Shown here one piece after another: positions 51,974-63,480 of a stretch of DNA of 64,000 nucleotides. The position numbers and the translations under genes were made by a program. The notes below the pieces were generated by a model that saw only the letters and a list, made by a program, of their open reading frames with translations, searched no databases and was not told the DNA's origin. The stretch is from Brenneria sp. hezel4-2-4. GTDB taxonomy: Bacteria > Pseudomonadota > Gammaproteobacteria > Enterobacterales > Enterobacteriaceae. Location of the stretch: assembly GCF_013155275.1 (NCBI RefSeq), contig NZ_JABJXS010000004.1, forward strand, positions 186,001 through 250,000. Reading direction: 5' to 3'. Each line of letters starts with the position of its first letter. Within the stretch, counting starts at the first letter, position 1.

Positions 51974-52690
51974 TTAACAACAGAGAAAGGTTGCAATATC
52001 ATACGACCTTTTCAGGAAAGTCCCCCGAAAGCGGCGGCCCGCATGGAACATTGGCGTTAAATCAGTCTGTAGTTCCAGTTCAAAAGTCTGTCTGGCGCTG
52101 TCCAACGCGACCATTCTGGCATCCAGAAAATCGAAATAGCGTTTAACCTGCGGATACAACGCCTTAAATAAACTCTCTTTGGCGGAAAAGCTAAGCGTCA
52201 ATAAACAGCGGAATTCATCATTCTGCGCGTTCAGCCACTGATATTCCTCTTCATCCACAATACCGGGCCACAACGCCTGCGCGCGTTCAGCAGACAGAAA
52301 AGTCTCGATATCGACGCCGACGCAGGAAAGATCCGTACTGCGGATATGTGCTGCGCACAATACGCTATCCGCATTATGGCTCAAGGAACCGGCGATATTT
52401 TCAGGCCATTGCGGAGATCGATCCTCGCCGCTGTGCAGGACGAAATCGACAATCCCCAGTTTACGCACCACCTGTCTGGCCAAACAGCGGCCTGCCAGAA
52501 ACTCGGCACGACGTTTCGGCACGGAACGTTCAAGCGCATCGGAAAACGGAATCTCAGCCTCGGTAAACAACACGTCGGAGTAGGCGGACAAATGGAAATG
52601 ACAGCGGGCGCTAAAACCAGGGTACATGGCGCCATCCATTGCCTGCGGGAACGTTATCCATTCAACATCATTAATAAAAGCAGCAAGCAT
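51974..52690 (-). CDS. entD: 4'-phosphopantetheinyl transferase, EntD type
   Basis: 238 residues with the PPTase signature GVDIE near residue 124 (Mg site) and FSAKESLFKALYP near residue 170. It moves the phosphopantetheine arm of CoA to carrier domains such as that of EntB. The window holds entCEBA 6 kb away, so it is the natural primer for that pathway. The ATG at 52690 has only a weak Shine-Dalgarno; later Mets are possible. Confidence 0.85.
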   Translation of the reverse strand: MLAAFINDVEWITFPQAMDGAMYPGFSARCHFHLSAYSDVLFTEAEIPFSDALERSVPKRRAEFLAGRCLARQVVRKLGIVDFVLHSGEDRSPQWPENIAGSLSHNADSVLCAAHIRSTDLSCVGVDIETFLSAERAQALWPGIVDEEEYQWLNAQNDEFRCLLTLSFSAKESLFKALYPQVKRYFDFLDARMVALDSARQTFELELQTDLTPMFHAGRRFRGTFLKRSYDIATFLCC

Positions 52691-52796
52691 GTTACTTTAC
52701 TCTTGAAGGAGAAATCACTTTCAGGGCAATCCAGCACCTCAGCCTTCAATAAATATAATGGGCGGCTCCCACCCATTATCACTCAACCAAGAACCA

Positions 52797-54074
52797 TTAC
52801 AGCGCTAAAAAGAACCCGGCGATGCTGGCGCTCATCAGGTTTGAAAGCGTACCCGCGGTGACGGCTTTCAAACCAAACCTGGCAATATCCTGACGCCGCG
52901 TCGGCGCCATACTGCCCAGTCCTCCAATAAGGATAGCTATCGATGACAAGTTAGCAAACCCACAAAGTGCGAACGAAATAATGGCCTTGGTATGATCGGA
53001 CAACACCTGTAAACCAGCGGCCGCCACCACCTCGTCGGCTTTCAAATACCCGCTAAAATTCATATAGGCCACAAACTCATTGACGATCAGCTTTTGACCA
53101 ATAAACGATCCGGCGATAGTCGCTTCATTCCAGGGAACGCCGATCAAAAACGCCACTGGCGAAAAGATCCAGCCTAAAATCAATTCCAGCGACAACTGCG
53201 GATAGTTAAACCAACCGCCCACGCCGCCCAGAATACCGTTAAGCAATGCGATCAGCGCGATAAACGCCAGCAGCATCGCGCCCACGTTCAGCGCCAGTTG
53301 CATACCGGAAGCCGCGCCGCTGGCCGCCGCATCAATCACGTTGGCGGGCCGATCGTTTTCATCGACAAAGCCGGACATCTCCTCCCGGTCATGGGTGCTT
53401 TCCGTTTCAGGCACCATCAGCTTGGCAAACAACAGCCCGCCGGGAGCCGCCATAAAGGAGGCCGCGATCAGGTATTCCAGCGGCACGCCCATCTGCGCAT
53501 AACCGGCCATGACCGAACCGGCGATAGAGGCCAGACCGCCACACATAACGGCAAATAATTCCGACTGCGTCATACCGGCGATATACGGGCGCACCACCAG
53601 CGGCGCTTCTGTCTGACCGACGAAAATATTCGCGGTGGCGGAAAGCGATTCCGTGCGCGACGTGCCCAGCAGTTTCTGCAAGCCGCCGCCAAGCAAGCGA
53701 ATCACCCACTGCATAACGCCCATGTAATAGAGCACGGCGATGAGTGATGAAAAGAAAACGATAATTGGCAGCACGCGAAGCGCAAAAACAAAACCGCCGC
53801 CGCCGAAGACTTCAAACATTTGGTCGGAAACCAAGCCGCCGAACATAAAAGAGACGCCCTGATTACCATAAGAAATGATATTGGCCACACCTTCCGTCAT
53901 GCCCCCCAGCACTTTGCGTCCTAACGGAACATATAACACCAATGCGCCAATACCGATCTGAATCAGGAAAGCGCCCAATACCGTGCGTAGCCTGATGGCC
54001 TTGCGATTGCTGGAAATCAGGACGGCAAATAATACAAGTGCCGCCATGCCGATGAGACTCATGAAGAGTTGCAT
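52797..54074 (-). CDS. Concentrative nucleoside transporter (NupC/NupX type)
   Basis: 425 residues of the CNT family with [21 protein letters not shown], the substrate/ion site, and [10 protein letters not shown] near the C-terminus. It imports nucleosides with H+ or Na+. It looks closer to E. coli YeiM/NupX than to NupC, so the symbol is left blank. A CRP-like site lies upstream (54285-54300). Confidence 0.88.
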   Translation of the reverse strand: MQLFMSLIGMAALVLFAVLISSNRKAIRLRTVLGAFLIQIGIGALVLYVPLGRKVLGGMTEGVANIISYGNQGVSFMFGGLVSDQMFEVFGGGGFVFALRVLPIIVFFSSLIAVLYYMGVMQWVIRLLGGGLQKLLGTSRTESLSATANIFVGQTEAPLVVRPYIAGMTQSELFAVMCGGLASIAGSVMAGYAQMGVPLEYLIAASFMAAPGGLLFAKLMVPETESTHDREEMSGFVDENDRPANVIDAAASGAASGMQLALNVGAMLLAFIALIALLNGILGGVGGWFNYPQLSLELILGWIFSPVAFLIGVPWNEATIAGSFIGQKLIVNEFVAYMNFSGYLKADEVVAAAGLQVLSDHTKAIISFALCGFANLSSIAILIGGLGSMAPTRRQDIARFGLKAVTAGTLSNLMSASIAGFFLAL

Positions 54075-54284
54075 GTGAAGTTCCCTTTAGCGCGAGATAA
54101 CGATAATTTTTTGCTAACAACCCGTTGTGATAACCATCAGTCGTTATAAAAATGAGAAGCCGATCACCCGACAAAGCAGGAGACAGGTGACTTATCAGCC
54201 GAGCCGATTATAAAGGCACGCTTTGAGCCGTAGCCAACTTATGTCACAAATATATACAACATCGAATGGTTGAAAACACATAAT

Positions 54285-54300
54285 AGTGATCTGCATCACA
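54285..54300 (-). promoter_or_regulatory. CRP-like site upstream of the nucleoside transporter
   Basis: AGTGATCTGCATCACA agrees closely with the CRP consensus TGTGATCTAGATCACA. It lies about 210-225 bp before the start codon, in an otherwise gene-free region (54075-54382) where no further features were found. Confidence 0.6.
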
Positions 54301-54382
54301 ATTTCATTGCCATTATATGAAAAAACAATGGCTATTTTGGAGGGAACTTCATGGAAAACGGCTTTTAAACGCCAATTGTGGT

Positions 54383-55207
54383 CTACCCGTACTGCGGCAA
54401 TCCGAACAGTCTGAGCGTATTGCGATATACCGCCGTTGCGATATCCGCGGCGGGTTCAGGCCGCAGTTGGCAAAGCGACTGAAAAACCGCCGTTACCCGC
54501 TCAGGGCGATTTGGCTCCCCCTGATAGCCATAAACGGGCATATCCGGCGCGTCGGTTTCCAGCAACAAGCAACTGAGCGGTAAACGGGCGATCGCCTGAC
54601 GGCTTTTGTTGGCGCGAGGATAGGTAATCGTTCCGCCCACGCCGATATAATAACCTAAGCGAACGAATGCCTGCGCCTGTTCCAGGCTTCCGGCGAAGCC
54701 GTGGATCACGCCGGTACGCGGCACCTCAACACGACGCAACAATTGCGCCAGTCGATCGTGGCTGCGGCGCGAGTGCAGAATGACCGGCAGATCATACTGC
54801 TTCGCCAACCTGAGTTGAGCCTCAAGCAGGTGATATTGCCGCTCAAACTGCGGCTCTTGCATATAAAGATCCAGCCCGATTTCTCCCACGGCGACCATCT
54901 TGGCGGGCTTTTGACGCAGCTGCGCCGCCAATAGTTCGAGATCGGCATCACGATGATGGGAAATATACAGCGGGTGCAACCCAAGAGCCGCATAGAGAGA
55001 TGAGTGGCGGCGCGCCAGCGAGAGCACTCGCTCAAAGCGACAGGATTCGACGGCGGGGATAATAATTCGCTCGATACCTGCTTCCGAGGCCAGACGCAGG
55101 CTTGCCAGTTCATTCTCGCCGAACAGCGGGAAGTCGAAATGGCAGTGAGTATCAATAAAGGTATGCCGGGCGGCGGTATTTTCTGCCAGCCGGTTTTCAA
55201 TCGTCAT
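54383..55207 (-). CDS. yjjV: TatD-family metal-dependent hydrolase YjjV
   Basis: 274 residues, TIM-barrel TatD family: IDTHCHFDFP (metal His pair), GEIGLDLY (Glu), HSRRSHDRL and LETDAPD (final metal Asp). It is a putative nuclease or hydrolase. It aligns with E. coli YjjV; the first 15 residues are extra and may be leader, since no clear ribosome site precedes 55207. Confidence 0.88.
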   Translation of the reverse strand: MTIENRLAENTAARHTFIDTHCHFDFPLFGENELASLRLASEAGIERIIIPAVESCRFERVLSLARRHSSLYAALGLHPLYISHHRDADLELLAAQLRQKPAKMVAVGEIGLDLYMQEPQFERQYHLLEAQLRLAKQYDLPVILHSRRSHDRLAQLLRRVEVPRTGVIHGFAGSLEQAQAFVRLGYYIGVGGTITYPRANKSRQAIARLPLSCLLLETDAPDMPVYGYQGEPNRPERVTAVFQSLCQLRPEPAADIATAVYRNTLRLFGLPQYG

Positions 55208-55301
55208 AGGCTTGACCGGGGTAATGAACGTGCCGAATCAACCCCGTCGCCGAGGCCCGAAAACGGGCAACGGAAAGACGCATTTCCAATCTGGACGCCC
55301 C

Positions 55302-55490
55302 TCAGTGTAAAACTTTCTTTTCCGAGGAGAGCTTATCATGCTGTTTTCCGTAATCTTCCTGGAGTATCCCGGATAAATAACCGTTATTCGCCTCCAGCCA
55401 GGCGCAGTCGCTGTCAAACCATTCGGCCCACATCGCCCAGAAATTCCCTTTCCACTGTTTCCATTTGCCAACTGCTATATCACTATTCAT
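55302..55490 (-). CDS. CsbD-like stress protein (YjbJ-type)
   Basis: 62 residues. VGKWKQWKGNFWAMWAEW and LSGILQEDYG match the small, charged CsbD/YjbJ family, abundant in osmotic and stationary stress. AGGAGG sits six bases before the second of two ATGs (55490). Its usual place in E. coli is beside zur, not here. Confidence 0.65.
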   Translation of the reverse strand: MNSDIAVGKWKQWKGNFWAMWAEWFDSDCAWLEANNGYLSGILQEDYGKQHDKLSSEKKVLH

Positions 55491-55612
55491 CATAGACCTC
55501 CTGATAAAACATCGAGTTCAGCAAATACCTCAAACAGGGTGTCAAATAAATATGACAGCCATATGGCATGGCTGCCCTGTCTTCATCCTCTTCTAATAAT
55601 TTATACGCTTAT

Positions 55613-55774
55613 CTAGGGCCGTTTGCGACCCATAAACAAACTTACCAGGAACAAAATAATCCCGACAACGAAGACGATTTTAGCCGCACCTGCCGCCGTA
55701 CCCGCCAGACCACCAAAACCTAATGCCGCAGCGATCAGAGCGATAACTAAAAAGATAATACCCCAACGAAACAT
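55613..55774 (-). CDS. ytjA: YtjA, DUF1328 small membrane protein
   Basis: 53 residues, hydrophobic almost throughout: [29 protein letters not shown] and a final MGRKRP. Two membrane segments. This is the DUF1328/YtjA family, found next to osmY in E. coli as here. AAGGAGAG precedes the start. Function unknown; stress-associated by neighbourhood. Confidence 0.9.
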
Positions 55775-55937
55775 ATGCTCTCCTTACCAAAAAAATTAAA
55801 AATCATGGCGATCGTCCTGACACTGATAATGCATCCTGATTGCGTATCCAGGTGGTAATGCCTTGTTTTGCAGGTTCAGGTCATAACGGGTTATCCGCTC
55901 TGGCGGATAACCCGGTTTATATATTTAAAATTAACGG

Positions 55938-56552
55938 TTATGACTTAATCGTTAAGTCGTTTTTGACGCTTTTTACGCCGTCAACGGCTTTGGCGATACT
56001 TTCAGCACGCGCTGACTGAGCCTGGTTATCAACTTCACCGCTCAACAGCACGACGCCTTCATGCGTCTCAACCTTCACCTTACGCGAAGGAACAATATCG
56101 TCCGCCAGCAATTTGGCCTTAATCGAACTGGTGGTCATGGCATCACCCGCATAAGCGCCGACAGACTGCGAGGTATTATCCTTAACCTGGAGTTTGTCGC
56201 TCACCGACTGCACACCCTCGATTTTCGTCGCGATGTCTACCGCGCGAGTGGCCAGCGCCTGGCTGCCGACGAATCCGCTCAGGGTGACGACGCCATTAGT
56301 GGTCTCAACGGAGATATCGCCGCTGGTGATGGTTTTATCTTCCAGCAAGGCGCTTTTCACCTTTGCCGTGGTTGCGCTGTCACTCATGTAACCTGACGCT
56401 TTATTGGCGGAGCTATCCACTTTTTCACCTGTAGTGTTGGCGATACGTTGTACTTTTTGCCCAAACGTATCGTCTGCCAGCGCATTACCGCCGACCAGAA
56501 TCGAACCCAGAGCGACGGCGATCAATGATTGTGTGAGTTTGGTCTTTTTCAT
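55938..56552 (-). CDS. osmY: OsmY, periplasmic BON-domain protein
   Basis: 204 residues: signal peptide (cleaved near NALADD) and two BON domains (about 58-125 and 135-204, each with VxxxxGVVxLSG). OsmY is an RpoS-controlled osmotic stress chaperone of the periplasm. ATG 56552 is chosen with GGAAG upstream; a TTG lies one codon before. Confidence 0.93.
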   Translation of the reverse strand: MKKTKLTQSLIAVALGSILVGGNALADDTFGQKVQRIANTTGEKVDSSANKASGYMSDSATTAKVKSALLEDKTITSGDISVETTNGVVTLSGFVGSQALATRAVDIATKIEGVQSVSDKLQVKDNTSQSVGAYAGDAMTTSSIKAKLLADDIVPSRKVKVETHEGVVLLSGEVDNQAQSARAESIAKAVDGVKSVKNDLTIKS

Positions 56553-57037
56553 CAATATCTTCCTTTATGTTTTTATGTGCCCGACACATAGCGATGCGGG
56601 CTGCATTAACGCAGAGTGATTGCCAATGCCATTCAAAATATTGCCGTAACCTCATGTCGTTGATTAAATGCACCCGTCATTAACGTCATCTAAACCAAAA
56701 TAAACAGAGTACAGTTCCTAAAATAGGAAAAAATGCAATATAAAGAACTAGCTAAAATTGCGTTAACAGGTAAACAAACTAGAAACACTTAACACGTTGT
56801 TAACTATAGACCACGGAAAAGGAAATCACAGGACGATAAAGAGAAAAGAACGGGAACCGGCGGCAATTCAGATTTGTCTGTGGCGGGTTTTTCCGCCATA
56901 ACCTCGGGCAATATATGACTAATTAGTTGATAAATAATAAAAAATATAAACAAAACGCCCGAATCGAACCGCATTTATCGCTATTCGAGCGGGCGCTTAA
57001 ATTTCACACAAAACGCTGATTACTTATACAGCTCGGA
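56553..57037. other. Intergenic region osmY-prfC
   Basis: AT-rich, with the palindrome TTAACACGTTGTTAA (56789-56803) and the prfC terminator at its far end. It should hold the osmY promoter; no gene was found. Confidence 0.6.
56952..56995 (-). terminator. prfC rho-independent terminator
   Basis: On the minus strand CGCCCG-CT-CGAAT pairs with ATTCGGGCG around a loop, followed by TTTTG. It lies about 45 bases after the prfC stop. Confidence 0.6.
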
Positions 57038-58627
57038 TTAATGTTCGCGCGTTTTATGGAACATGACTTCAGGGTAACGTTCCCGCGTCAGGTTCAGGTT
57101 GACCATGGTCGGGGCGACATAAGCCAGATTGTCGCCGCCATCCAACGCCAGATGCTGTTCGTTCTTGCGTTTGAACTCTTCAAACTTTTTCACATCGCCG
57201 CATTCGACCCAGCGCGCGGTGGAAACATTAACCGATTCGTAGATAGCTTCCACGTTGTATTCGGTCTTCAGCCGCGCGACCACCACGTCAAACTGCAACA
57301 CGCCCACAGCGCCGACGATAAGATCGTTGTTGGTCAACGGACGGAATACCTGTACCGCGCCCTCTTCCGAAAGCTGCACCAACCCCTTCAGCAATTGTTT
57401 TTGCTTCAACGGATCGCGCAGACGGATGCGGCGGAACATTTCCGGGGCGAAGTTGGGAATACCGGTGAACTTCATCTCTTCACCCTGGGTAAAGGTATCC
57501 CCAATCTGGATGGTGCCGTGGTTATGCAACCCGATGATATCTCCCGCATAGGCCTCTTCGACGTGCGAACGGTCGCCGGCCATAAAAGTCAGCGCATCGG
57601 AAATCACCACATCTTTGCCGGTACGCACCTGACGCAGCTTCATGCCTTTCTCATATTTACCGGACACCACGCGCATAAACGCCACCCGGTCGCGGTGTTT
57701 CGGATCCATATTGGCCTGGATTTTAAATACGAAACCGGTGAATTTCTGTTCGTCGGCGACCACTTCGCGCGTATCGGTTTTACGCGGCATCGGCGCCGGC
57801 GCCCAGTCAACCAGGCCGTCCAGCATATGGTCGACGCCAAAGTTACCCAGCGCCGTACCGAAAAACACCGGAGTCAGATCGCCGGACAGAAACGCCTCCA
57901 GTTCAAACTCGTGCGACGCCCCTTTAACCAGCTCAAGTTCTTCACGCAGTTGCATCGCCAGATCTTCGCCAATCGCCACGTCCAGATCCGGGTTATCCAA
58001 TCCTTTGATGATGCGGACTTCCTGGATCGTATGACCTTTACCGGACTGATAAAGATAGGTTTCGTCTTTATAGAGGTGATAAACGCCTTTGAACAGCTTG
58101 CCGCAGCCAATAGGCCAGGTGATAGGCGCGCAGGCGATTTTCAGCTCGTTTTCCACTTCATCCAGCACTTCCATCGGATCGCGGATGTCACGGTCGAGTT
58201 TGTTCATGAAAGTCAGGATCGGCGTATCACGCAGACGAGTCACGTCCATCAGCTTACGGGTACGATCTTCGACCCCTTTCGCCGCGTCAATCACCATCAG
58301 GCAGCAGTCCACCGCCGTCAGGGTGCGGTAGGTATCCTCAGAGAAGTCCTCATGCCCCGGGGTATCAAGCAAATTGACCAGACAGTCATGATAGGGAAAC
58401 TGCATAACGGATGTGGTAATGGAGATACCGCGCTGTTTTTCCATCTCCATCCAGTCGGATTTCGCATGCTGGCTCGAACCCCGCCCTTTTACCGTACCGG
58501 CGGTCTGGATCGCCTGTCCGAACAGTAATACTTTTTCGGTAATTGTGGTTTTACCGGCATCGGGGTGGGAAATGATGGCGAAAGTTCTTCTTTTCGAGAC
58601 TTCGCGGGCGTATTCACTTGGAGACAT
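57038..58627 (-). CDS. prfC: Peptide chain release factor RF3
   Basis: 529 residues, same length as E. coli RF3. G1 [10 protein letters not shown]3 DTPGHEDF and G4 NKLDRD motifs of the translational GTPases are intact. It removes RF1/RF2 from the ribosome after termination. The start MSPSEYARE at 58627 matches homologs. A very long open frame on the other strand is a shadow. Confidence 0.97.
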   Translation of the reverse strand: MSPSEYAREVSKRRTFAIISHPDAGKTTITEKVLLFGQAIQTAGTVKGRGSSQHAKSDWMEMEKQRGISITTSVMQFPYHDCLVNLLDTPGHEDFSEDTYRTLTAVDCCLMVIDAAKGVEDRTRKLMDVTRLRDTPILTFMNKLDRDIRDPMEVLDEVENELKIACAPITWPIGCGKLFKGVYHLYKDETYLYQSGKGHTIQEVRIIKGLDNPDLDVAIGEDLAMQLREELELVKGASHEFELEAFLSGDLTPVFFGTALGNFGVDHMLDGLVDWAPAPMPRKTDTREVVADEQKFTGFVFKIQANMDPKHRDRVAFMRVVSGKYEKGMKLRQVRTGKDVVISDALTFMAGDRSHVEEAYAGDIIGLHNHGTIQIGDTFTQGEEMKFTGIPNFAPEMFRRIRLRDPLKQKQLLKGLVQLSEEGAVQVFRPLTNNDLIVGAVGVLQFDVVVARLKTEYNVEAIYESVNVSTARWVECGDVKKFEEFKRKNEQHLALDGGDNLAYVAPTMVNLNLTRERYPEVMFHKTREH

Positions 58628-58788
58628 GATTTTCAGGTTTCTTCTGTTAGCCACCCGGCGTCAGCATCAAATCACCTCGATGTCAGCGTCAGGCAAAGCG
58701 GAAATAAAAGAGAGTAAGCCGGGTATTTTCCCTGATTTAACGGTTATACACAATCAGTGACTGAAAGCGGCGGATATCACCGGTCATA

Positions 58789-58817
58789 TGCCAGGCAGGC
58801 GCTCAACCTGCCTGGCA
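58789..58817 (-). terminator. Hairpin downstream of entA
   Basis: TGCCAGGCAGG (58789-58799) pairs perfectly with CCTGCCTGGCA (58807-58817). No T-run follows, so it may stabilise the 3' end or act with Rho. Confidence 0.55.
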
Positions 58818-58862
58818 CCGATGAATAACGGAATCTTTTACCGGCTTTATCGATGGCGATGC

Positions 58863-59621
58863 TCAGGCGCCCAGCGTGGCGCCGCCATCAATGACGATAT
58901 CCTGTAGCGTAATATGACCGGCCAGATCGGAGGCCATAAATAAAATGGCGTCGGCAATCTCCTGCGGACGGGCGATTTTCCCCAGCGGAATGCCCAGTTT
59001 GAATTGTTCGGGAAAACCGGCGATGGTTTGCCGCTCCGACTCTGGAGCGTGCCACAGGGTGCGTTGCATCGGCGTATCCGTCGAGCCTGGCGAGATCACA
59101 TTACAGCGCACGCCGTAGGGCGCCAGCTCCAGCCCCACCGTCAGACACAGGCTGCGCAGCGCCGCTTTCGAGGCGCAGTAGGCGGCCATGCCCACCCGGG
59201 GAACATGCGCGGCATTGGAGGCCACCGTAACAATCGCCCCGCCGCGCTGACGCTGAAACTGCGGGATCGTCGCCTGAAACAGGTTGAATGCCCCGCCCGC
59301 GTTGACCGCCAGACAATCCTGCCAGTCCTGCTGACTGAGCGTTTCCGCCGCCCCCATCCGCAAAATGCCGGCCCCGTTGACCAGCACATCCAACCGCGGC
59401 GTTTGCGATAGCCGTTCGGCGCAACGCGCCGCCACGGCGTCGGCATCGCTGATATCCAGCAGGCAAGGGGTAAAAGGCGGCGCGCCGTCGGAGAACGCCC
59501 GATCGAACCCCACCACCTCGGCCCCGGCCTGTACGAAACGACAAGCCGTTTCGTAACCGATGCCGCGGCCTGCGCCGGTTACCCATACCTGCTTCCCGGT
59601 GAAATCAAGTTGGCTGCTCAT
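58863..59621 (-). CDS. entA: 2,3-dihydro-2,3-dihydroxybenzoate dehydrogenase EntA
   Basis: 252 residues, short-chain dehydrogenase: [13 protein letters not shown] nucleotide fold and the catalytic [11 protein letters not shown]. It oxidises 2,3-dihydro-DHB to 2,3-dihydroxybenzoate with NAD. Overlaps the end of entB by ATGA. Last gene of entCEBA. Confidence 0.93.
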   Translation of the reverse strand: MSSQLDFTGKQVWVTGAGRGIGYETACRFVQAGAEVVGFDRAFSDGAPPFTPCLLDISDADAVAARCAERLSQTPRLDVLVNGAGILRMGAAETLSQQDWQDCLAVNAGGAFNLFQATIPQFQRQRGGAIVTVASNAAHVPRVGMAAYCASKAALRSLCLTVGLELAPYGVRCNVISPGSTDTPMQRTLWHAPESERQTIAGFPEQFKLGIPLGKIARPQEIADAILFMASDLAGHITLQDIVIDGGATLGA

Positions 59622-60496
59622 GCTTCCTCCCGCTGTACGGCCGTCAGCAGCGAGATCCAGTGGTTGATGGTCGGGGTTTTTACCAACGTGACGAAATCCA
59701 CCTCGTGGCCCTGCTGACGCCAGCGGCTCACCAGCGACATGATGCGCACGGAGTCCAGTCCGTAATCCAGCAGGTTTTCGTCATCGCCCACCTCACCACA
59801 GTCGTCGTCCAGAAACGGCAGCAGCTCCGCCCGCAGGCTGGCGTGACTGTATTCCGCCGCCGAGGGCGCAGAAGCGATCAACTGGCCGGTGGTGACCACC
59901 CGCCCGCAGCGGCCGGCGCTATAGCGCAGGGCCATCATGTGCTCGTCCAGCGAGAAATCGGCCAGCGCGTCAGCTACCATAAACGGTTTGATATCGCGCA
60001 TAAAGGCGTCATTGGCGGTGGTCAGACAGCCGATGTGGGCATAAATCCCGCAGATAATCAGCTGGTTACGTCCGGCATCGCGCAGTCGCTGCTCCAGGTC
60101 GGTGCGCAGAAACGCGCTGTAGCGCCATTTTACCAGCACGGTATCGCCGCTGTCGGGCGTCAGCGCATCAGTGATTTTCTGCTGCTCGGGATAGTTGTTC
60201 AGCCCCGGCCCCCACATATCGTTCAACAATGCCCTGTCGGCCGCGCTCTGGTTGTTCGGCTGCGCGGTGTAGAACACCGGAATAGCGTGCTGACGACAGA
60301 AATCCTTCAGACGAACAATATTTTCGATAAGCCGGGCGGTCAGCGGACTGTTTTCCCCCCAGAAATTAAGAAAATAGTGCTGCATATCGTGGATTAACAA
60401 CGCCGCGCGCGGCGTTTCCAACGGCCAGCTCACTTTGTTGTCAGGCAGGGACGCCGCCGACGGCAGAGGATAGCTATTCAGTTTGGGAATACTCAT
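59618..60496 (-). CDS. entB: Isochorismatase/aryl carrier protein EntB
   Basis: 292 residues: N-terminal isochorismatase (LLIHDMQHYFL; VLVKWRYSAF; ICGIYAHIGCL) and C-terminal aryl carrier domain with the phosphopantetheine Ser in DYGLDSVRIMSL, near residue 250. It hydrolyses isochorismate to 2,3-dihydro-DHB and then carries DHB as a thioester. Shares one base with the entE stop. Confidence 0.95.
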   Translation of the reverse strand: MSIPKLNSYPLPSAASLPDNKVSWPLETPRAALLIHDMQHYFLNFWGENSPLTARLIENIVRLKDFCRQHAIPVFYTAQPNNQSAADRALLNDMWGPGLNNYPEQQKITDALTPDSGDTVLVKWRYSAFLRTDLEQRLRDAGRNQLIICGIYAHIGCLTTANDAFMRDIKPFMVADALADFSLDEHMMALRYSAGRCGRVVTTGQLIASAPSAAEYSHASLRAELLPFLDDDCGEVGDDENLLDYGLDSVRIMSLVSRWRQQGHEVDFVTLVKTPTINHWISLLTAVQREEA

Positions 60497-62124
60497 CAGT
60501 GACTCTCCTGCAACGGTTGCGTAAGCTGTTGCGCCATCTCGCGCAACCGTTGTTTATCGACTTTTCCGACCGGTGTTTCCGGTAACGCCGGCAGGCTGGT
60601 AAAACGATCCGGTAATTTATAATCGGCAATGCCCTGTTCGCGCAGGTGACGGCGCAGCGCCACGGATTTGATCGCTTCCCGGCAAACGACGAAAGCGCAG
60701 CTTTTTTCCCCCATCAGCGGATCGGGGATGGCGACCAGCGCGGCGTTAATCACCTGCGGGTGGCGTAACAGCAGATTTTCGATCTCTTCGGCGGCAATCT
60801 TTTCGCCCCCGCGGTTAATCTGATCTTTCTCCCGCCCCACCACCTGTAGGTGGCCGTCCTGGTGTTGGATCACCACATCGCCGGAGCAGTAGAAGCCCTG
60901 CTCATCAAACACCTGTTGGTTATGATGCGGACTGCGGTAATAACCGCGAAAGGTGTAGGGACCGCGGGTCATCAGCCGCCCGGCCTGCCCACAGGGCTGG
61001 GGATGCCCTTCGGCATCGGCCACCCAGACTTCGTCGTCCGGGCTGATCGGACGCCCCTGGGTGGTGAAGATGACGCTGTCATCGTCATCAAGGCGGGTAT
61101 AGTTCACCAGCCCTTCCGCCATGCCGAAAACCTGTTGCAGTCGGCATCCCAGTTCGGCGGGGATGCGGCGAGCCAGCGCCTCGCTCAGCCGTGCCCCGCC
61201 GACCTGTAATAACGTCAGGCTTTGCAACGCGTTACGCTGACCGAGCAGAGAAACGGCTTCCAGCCACAGCGTTACCGCAGGCGGCACCAGCGCCGTCACG
61301 TTAACCCGATGCCGTTCAATCAGCGGAAAACAGTGGTCGGCGCTGGGATCGGCGGCCATCACCACCGTTCCCCCGGCATAAAATACGCCCAGTGCGCCCG
61401 GCGAACTTAACGGATAATTATGAGCGGCCGGTAAGGCGCACAGATAACGAGTATCGGCGTCAAAATGACAAATTTCCACGCTGGCGCGAATACTGTAGTA
61501 GTAATCGTTATGGGTGCGGGGGATCAGTTTCGGCGTGCCGGTACTGCCGCCGGACAGTTGAAAAAACGCCACTTCATCCGGCGGCGTCGGCGAGGAAGCT
61601 TCATCGTTCCCCGTTTCCTGAAGCAGATGGTTTAAATCGCGGTCGGGGTTTTCATCGCCACGCAGGATCGCCAGTTGTAAAGAAGGGGTGACCTGACGTA
61701 ACGCATCAATAAACCTATCGTCATGAAACAGGTCATGACGGCGATCGGCGATCAGCAGCGCCGGGGTTATCTGTTGCGCATAGGCGCTCAATTCGCTGCG
61801 CTGATGATTGAACAGCGCATTCACCGGCACCACGCCAATACGCAGCAAGGCGAAATAGGTCAGGTAAAATTCGGCGATATTGCCCAACTGCACCAGCGCC
61901 GTTTGTCCGCGCCGTACGCCGCGACGCGTCAGTGCGCCAGCCAGCCGGTCGACATGCTGGTTTAGCTCGCGGTAGCTGAAGCGGCGCTCGCCGTCGATCA
62001 GCGCCGGCGCGTCATTATCCCGGTGACGGCTGAGGATATCGTCCAGCGGCCGGTCAATCCAATAGCCGCGCTCACGGTAGCGCCGTTCCAGCGCCGCGGG
62101 CCAGCGGTTGAATTCGATCATCAT
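60496..62124 (-). CDS. entE: 2,3-dihydroxybenzoate-AMP ligase EntE
   Basis: 542 residues, adenylate-forming family: [20 protein letters not shown] (phosphate loop), [10 protein letters not shown], and the C-terminal [14 protein letters not shown]. It activates DHB with ATP and loads EntB. The ATG at 62124 overlaps the entC stop (ATGA); GGGAG lies upstream. The frame is open 25 codons beyond, which lie inside entC. Confidence 0.95.
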   Translation of the reverse strand: MMIEFNRWPAALERRYRERGYWIDRPLDDILSRHRDNDAPALIDGERRFSYRELNQHVDRLAGALTRRGVRRGQTALVQLGNIAEFYLTYFALLRIGVVPVNALFNHQRSELSAYAQQITPALLIADRRHDLFHDDRFIDALRQVTPSLQLAILRGDENPDRDLNHLLQETGNDEASSPTPPDEVAFFQLSGGSTGTPKLIPRTHNDYYYSIRASVEICHFDADTRYLCALPAAHNYPLSSPGALGVFYAGGTVVMAADPSADHCFPLIERHRVNVTALVPPAVTLWLEAVSLLGQRNALQSLTLLQVGGARLSEALARRIPAELGCRLQQVFGMAEGLVNYTRLDDDDSVIFTTQGRPISPDDEVWVADAEGHPQPCGQAGRLMTRGPYTFRGYYRSPHHNQQVFDEQGFYCSGDVVIQHQDGHLQVVGREKDQINRGGEKIAAEEIENLLLRHPQVINAALVAIPDPLMGEKSCAFVVCREAIKSVALRRHLREQGIADYKLPDRFTSLPALPETPVGKVDKQRLREMAQQLTQPLQESH

Positions 62125-63320
62125 GCGACACACTCCCGGTGATCGGTTATTCCAAAGGCATGCAGCATGGTGCTCAGCTTCACGCCGGTTTCGTTCCATT
62201 CGGAAACCGGCTGCGAATCCGGCACAATGCCGGCGCCGGCAAACAATCGCACCCGGTTTTCACGCACTTCGCCGCAGCGGATAGTGACCACCCATTCACC
62301 GTTACCCTGCGCATCGCACCAACCGACGATGCCGCCGAACAGCCCGCGTTCGAACGGCTCAAGATCGGCGATTAACCGCCGCGCAGTGTCGGTGGGATAA
62401 CCGCACAACGCGGGCGTAGGATGAAGTAAACAGGCCAGCGACAAGGCGTTGTCGGCATCAGTCGCCGTTTCGCCGCTGATGGCGGTCGCCAGATGCCATA
62501 GCGTGGCGGTGGAGAGCAATTGCGGCGTCTCGGGGATGTGCAATTGGCGACAGCGGGAGGTCAACACCCGGCGCATTTCGTTAATCACCACCCGATGCTC
62601 ATAACCATCCTTTGCCGAATCCAGCAATTGTTGTCCGGCGCGCCGATCGGCTGGCGGAATGTTGGCGCGCGCCGCCGATCCGGCCAGCGGCGTGGAGTGC
62701 AGATCACGGCCCGACTTGCGTAACAATAGCTCAGGGCTGGCGCCCAGCAGCGCGCCATCGTCCAGGGGAACGTAAAAATGATAGGCGTCGGGTTCGCGAG
62801 CCAGCAGACGCGCCAACAGCACCCGATGATCGACCGGCGCGCTGAGTTCGATATCCAGCAGGCGCGAGAGCACGACCTTGGTTAATTTTCCCTCCCGCGT
62901 CGCCCTCACGGCCTGACTCGCCAAATCGATAAAAATATCCCGGTTTGGCCGTGGCTGGGTTGTCACCATATCCGGTAATGAAGGACAATCGTTGAGTACC
63001 GGCATGGTTAGGCCGGCGCGACAAAACCAGTGGCTTTGCCGGGGAATAAACAGCGCCGACGGACGGGACGCATCAAAGGGGATGGCGCCAACCACCACCG
63101 GTTCGGCGATGCCCGCCGCCCTGGCGCGCGCAAACGCCTGTTGCAGCGTGCGCTGAAAGACGCCGCCGGTATCAAAGCCATCGCCGGCGGGCGTCGTCAA
63201 CGCCATAAAACGACCTTGTGTATACAGGCTACGGAAGGGAGAACTGAAAAAGAACCCTGAATCTGGCTGCCAGCCACGGTTCTCCTCTTGCGTGACATTG
63301 TCCCTAATCAAACGGTACAC
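62121..63320 (-). CDS. entC: Isochorismate synthase EntC
   Basis: 399 residues, chorismate-binding family: [52 protein letters not shown]. It converts chorismate to isochorismate, the entry step to DHB. The start is taken as GTG 63320 because GGAGG sits six bases before it and the SPFRSLYT segment matches EntC homologs. A Fur box overlies its promoter. Confidence 0.95.
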   Translation of the reverse strand: MYRLIRDNVTQEENRGWQPDSGFFFSSPFRSLYTQGRFMALTTPAGDGFDTGGVFQRTLQQAFARARAAGIAEPVVVGAIPFDASRPSALFIPRQSHWFCRAGLTMPVLNDCPSLPDMVTTQPRPNRDIFIDLASQAVRATREGKLTKVVLSRLLDIELSAPVDHRVLLARLLAREPDAYHFYVPLDDGALLGASPELLLRKSGRDLHSTPLAGSAARANIPPADRRAGQQLLDSAKDGYEHRVVINEMRRVLTSRCRQLHIPETPQLLSTATLWHLATAISGETATDADNALSLACLLHPTPALCGYPTDTARRLIADLEPFERGLFGGIVGWCDAQGNGEWVVTIRCGEVRENRVRLFAGAGIVPDSQPVSEWNETGVKLSTMLHAFGITDHRECVA

Positions 63321-63340
63321 TCGCAACCTCCGGTATAATT

Positions 63341-63376
63341 CATAATGATAACGATTATGATAACTATTATCATTAA
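63341..63376. promoter_or_regulatory. Fur box in the entC/fepB divergent promoter
   Basis: The region reads as overlapping GATAAT-type hexamers (ATAATGATAACGATTATG, then ATAACTATTATCATTAA). It closely fits the Fur consensus GATAATGATAATCATTATC in two overlapping registers. Both operons should be repressed by iron. Confidence 0.9.
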
Positions 63377-63480
63377 TAGATTTGCGTAACAACTTATGAC
63401 GATGCTTTCGCATTGTCAACAGTAGGAAAACGAGCTTCACGTCCCCCAATTTTATGTTTAAGCGATAAGAGGTTTAGGTG

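Noticed and set aside
57041..58528. 495-codon open frame opposite prfC
   Set aside because: Antisense shadow of a highly conserved GTPase gene; no ribosome site or protein family features.
59660..60397. 245-codon open frame opposite entB
   Set aside because: Antisense shadow in GC-rich coding sequence; entB is certain.
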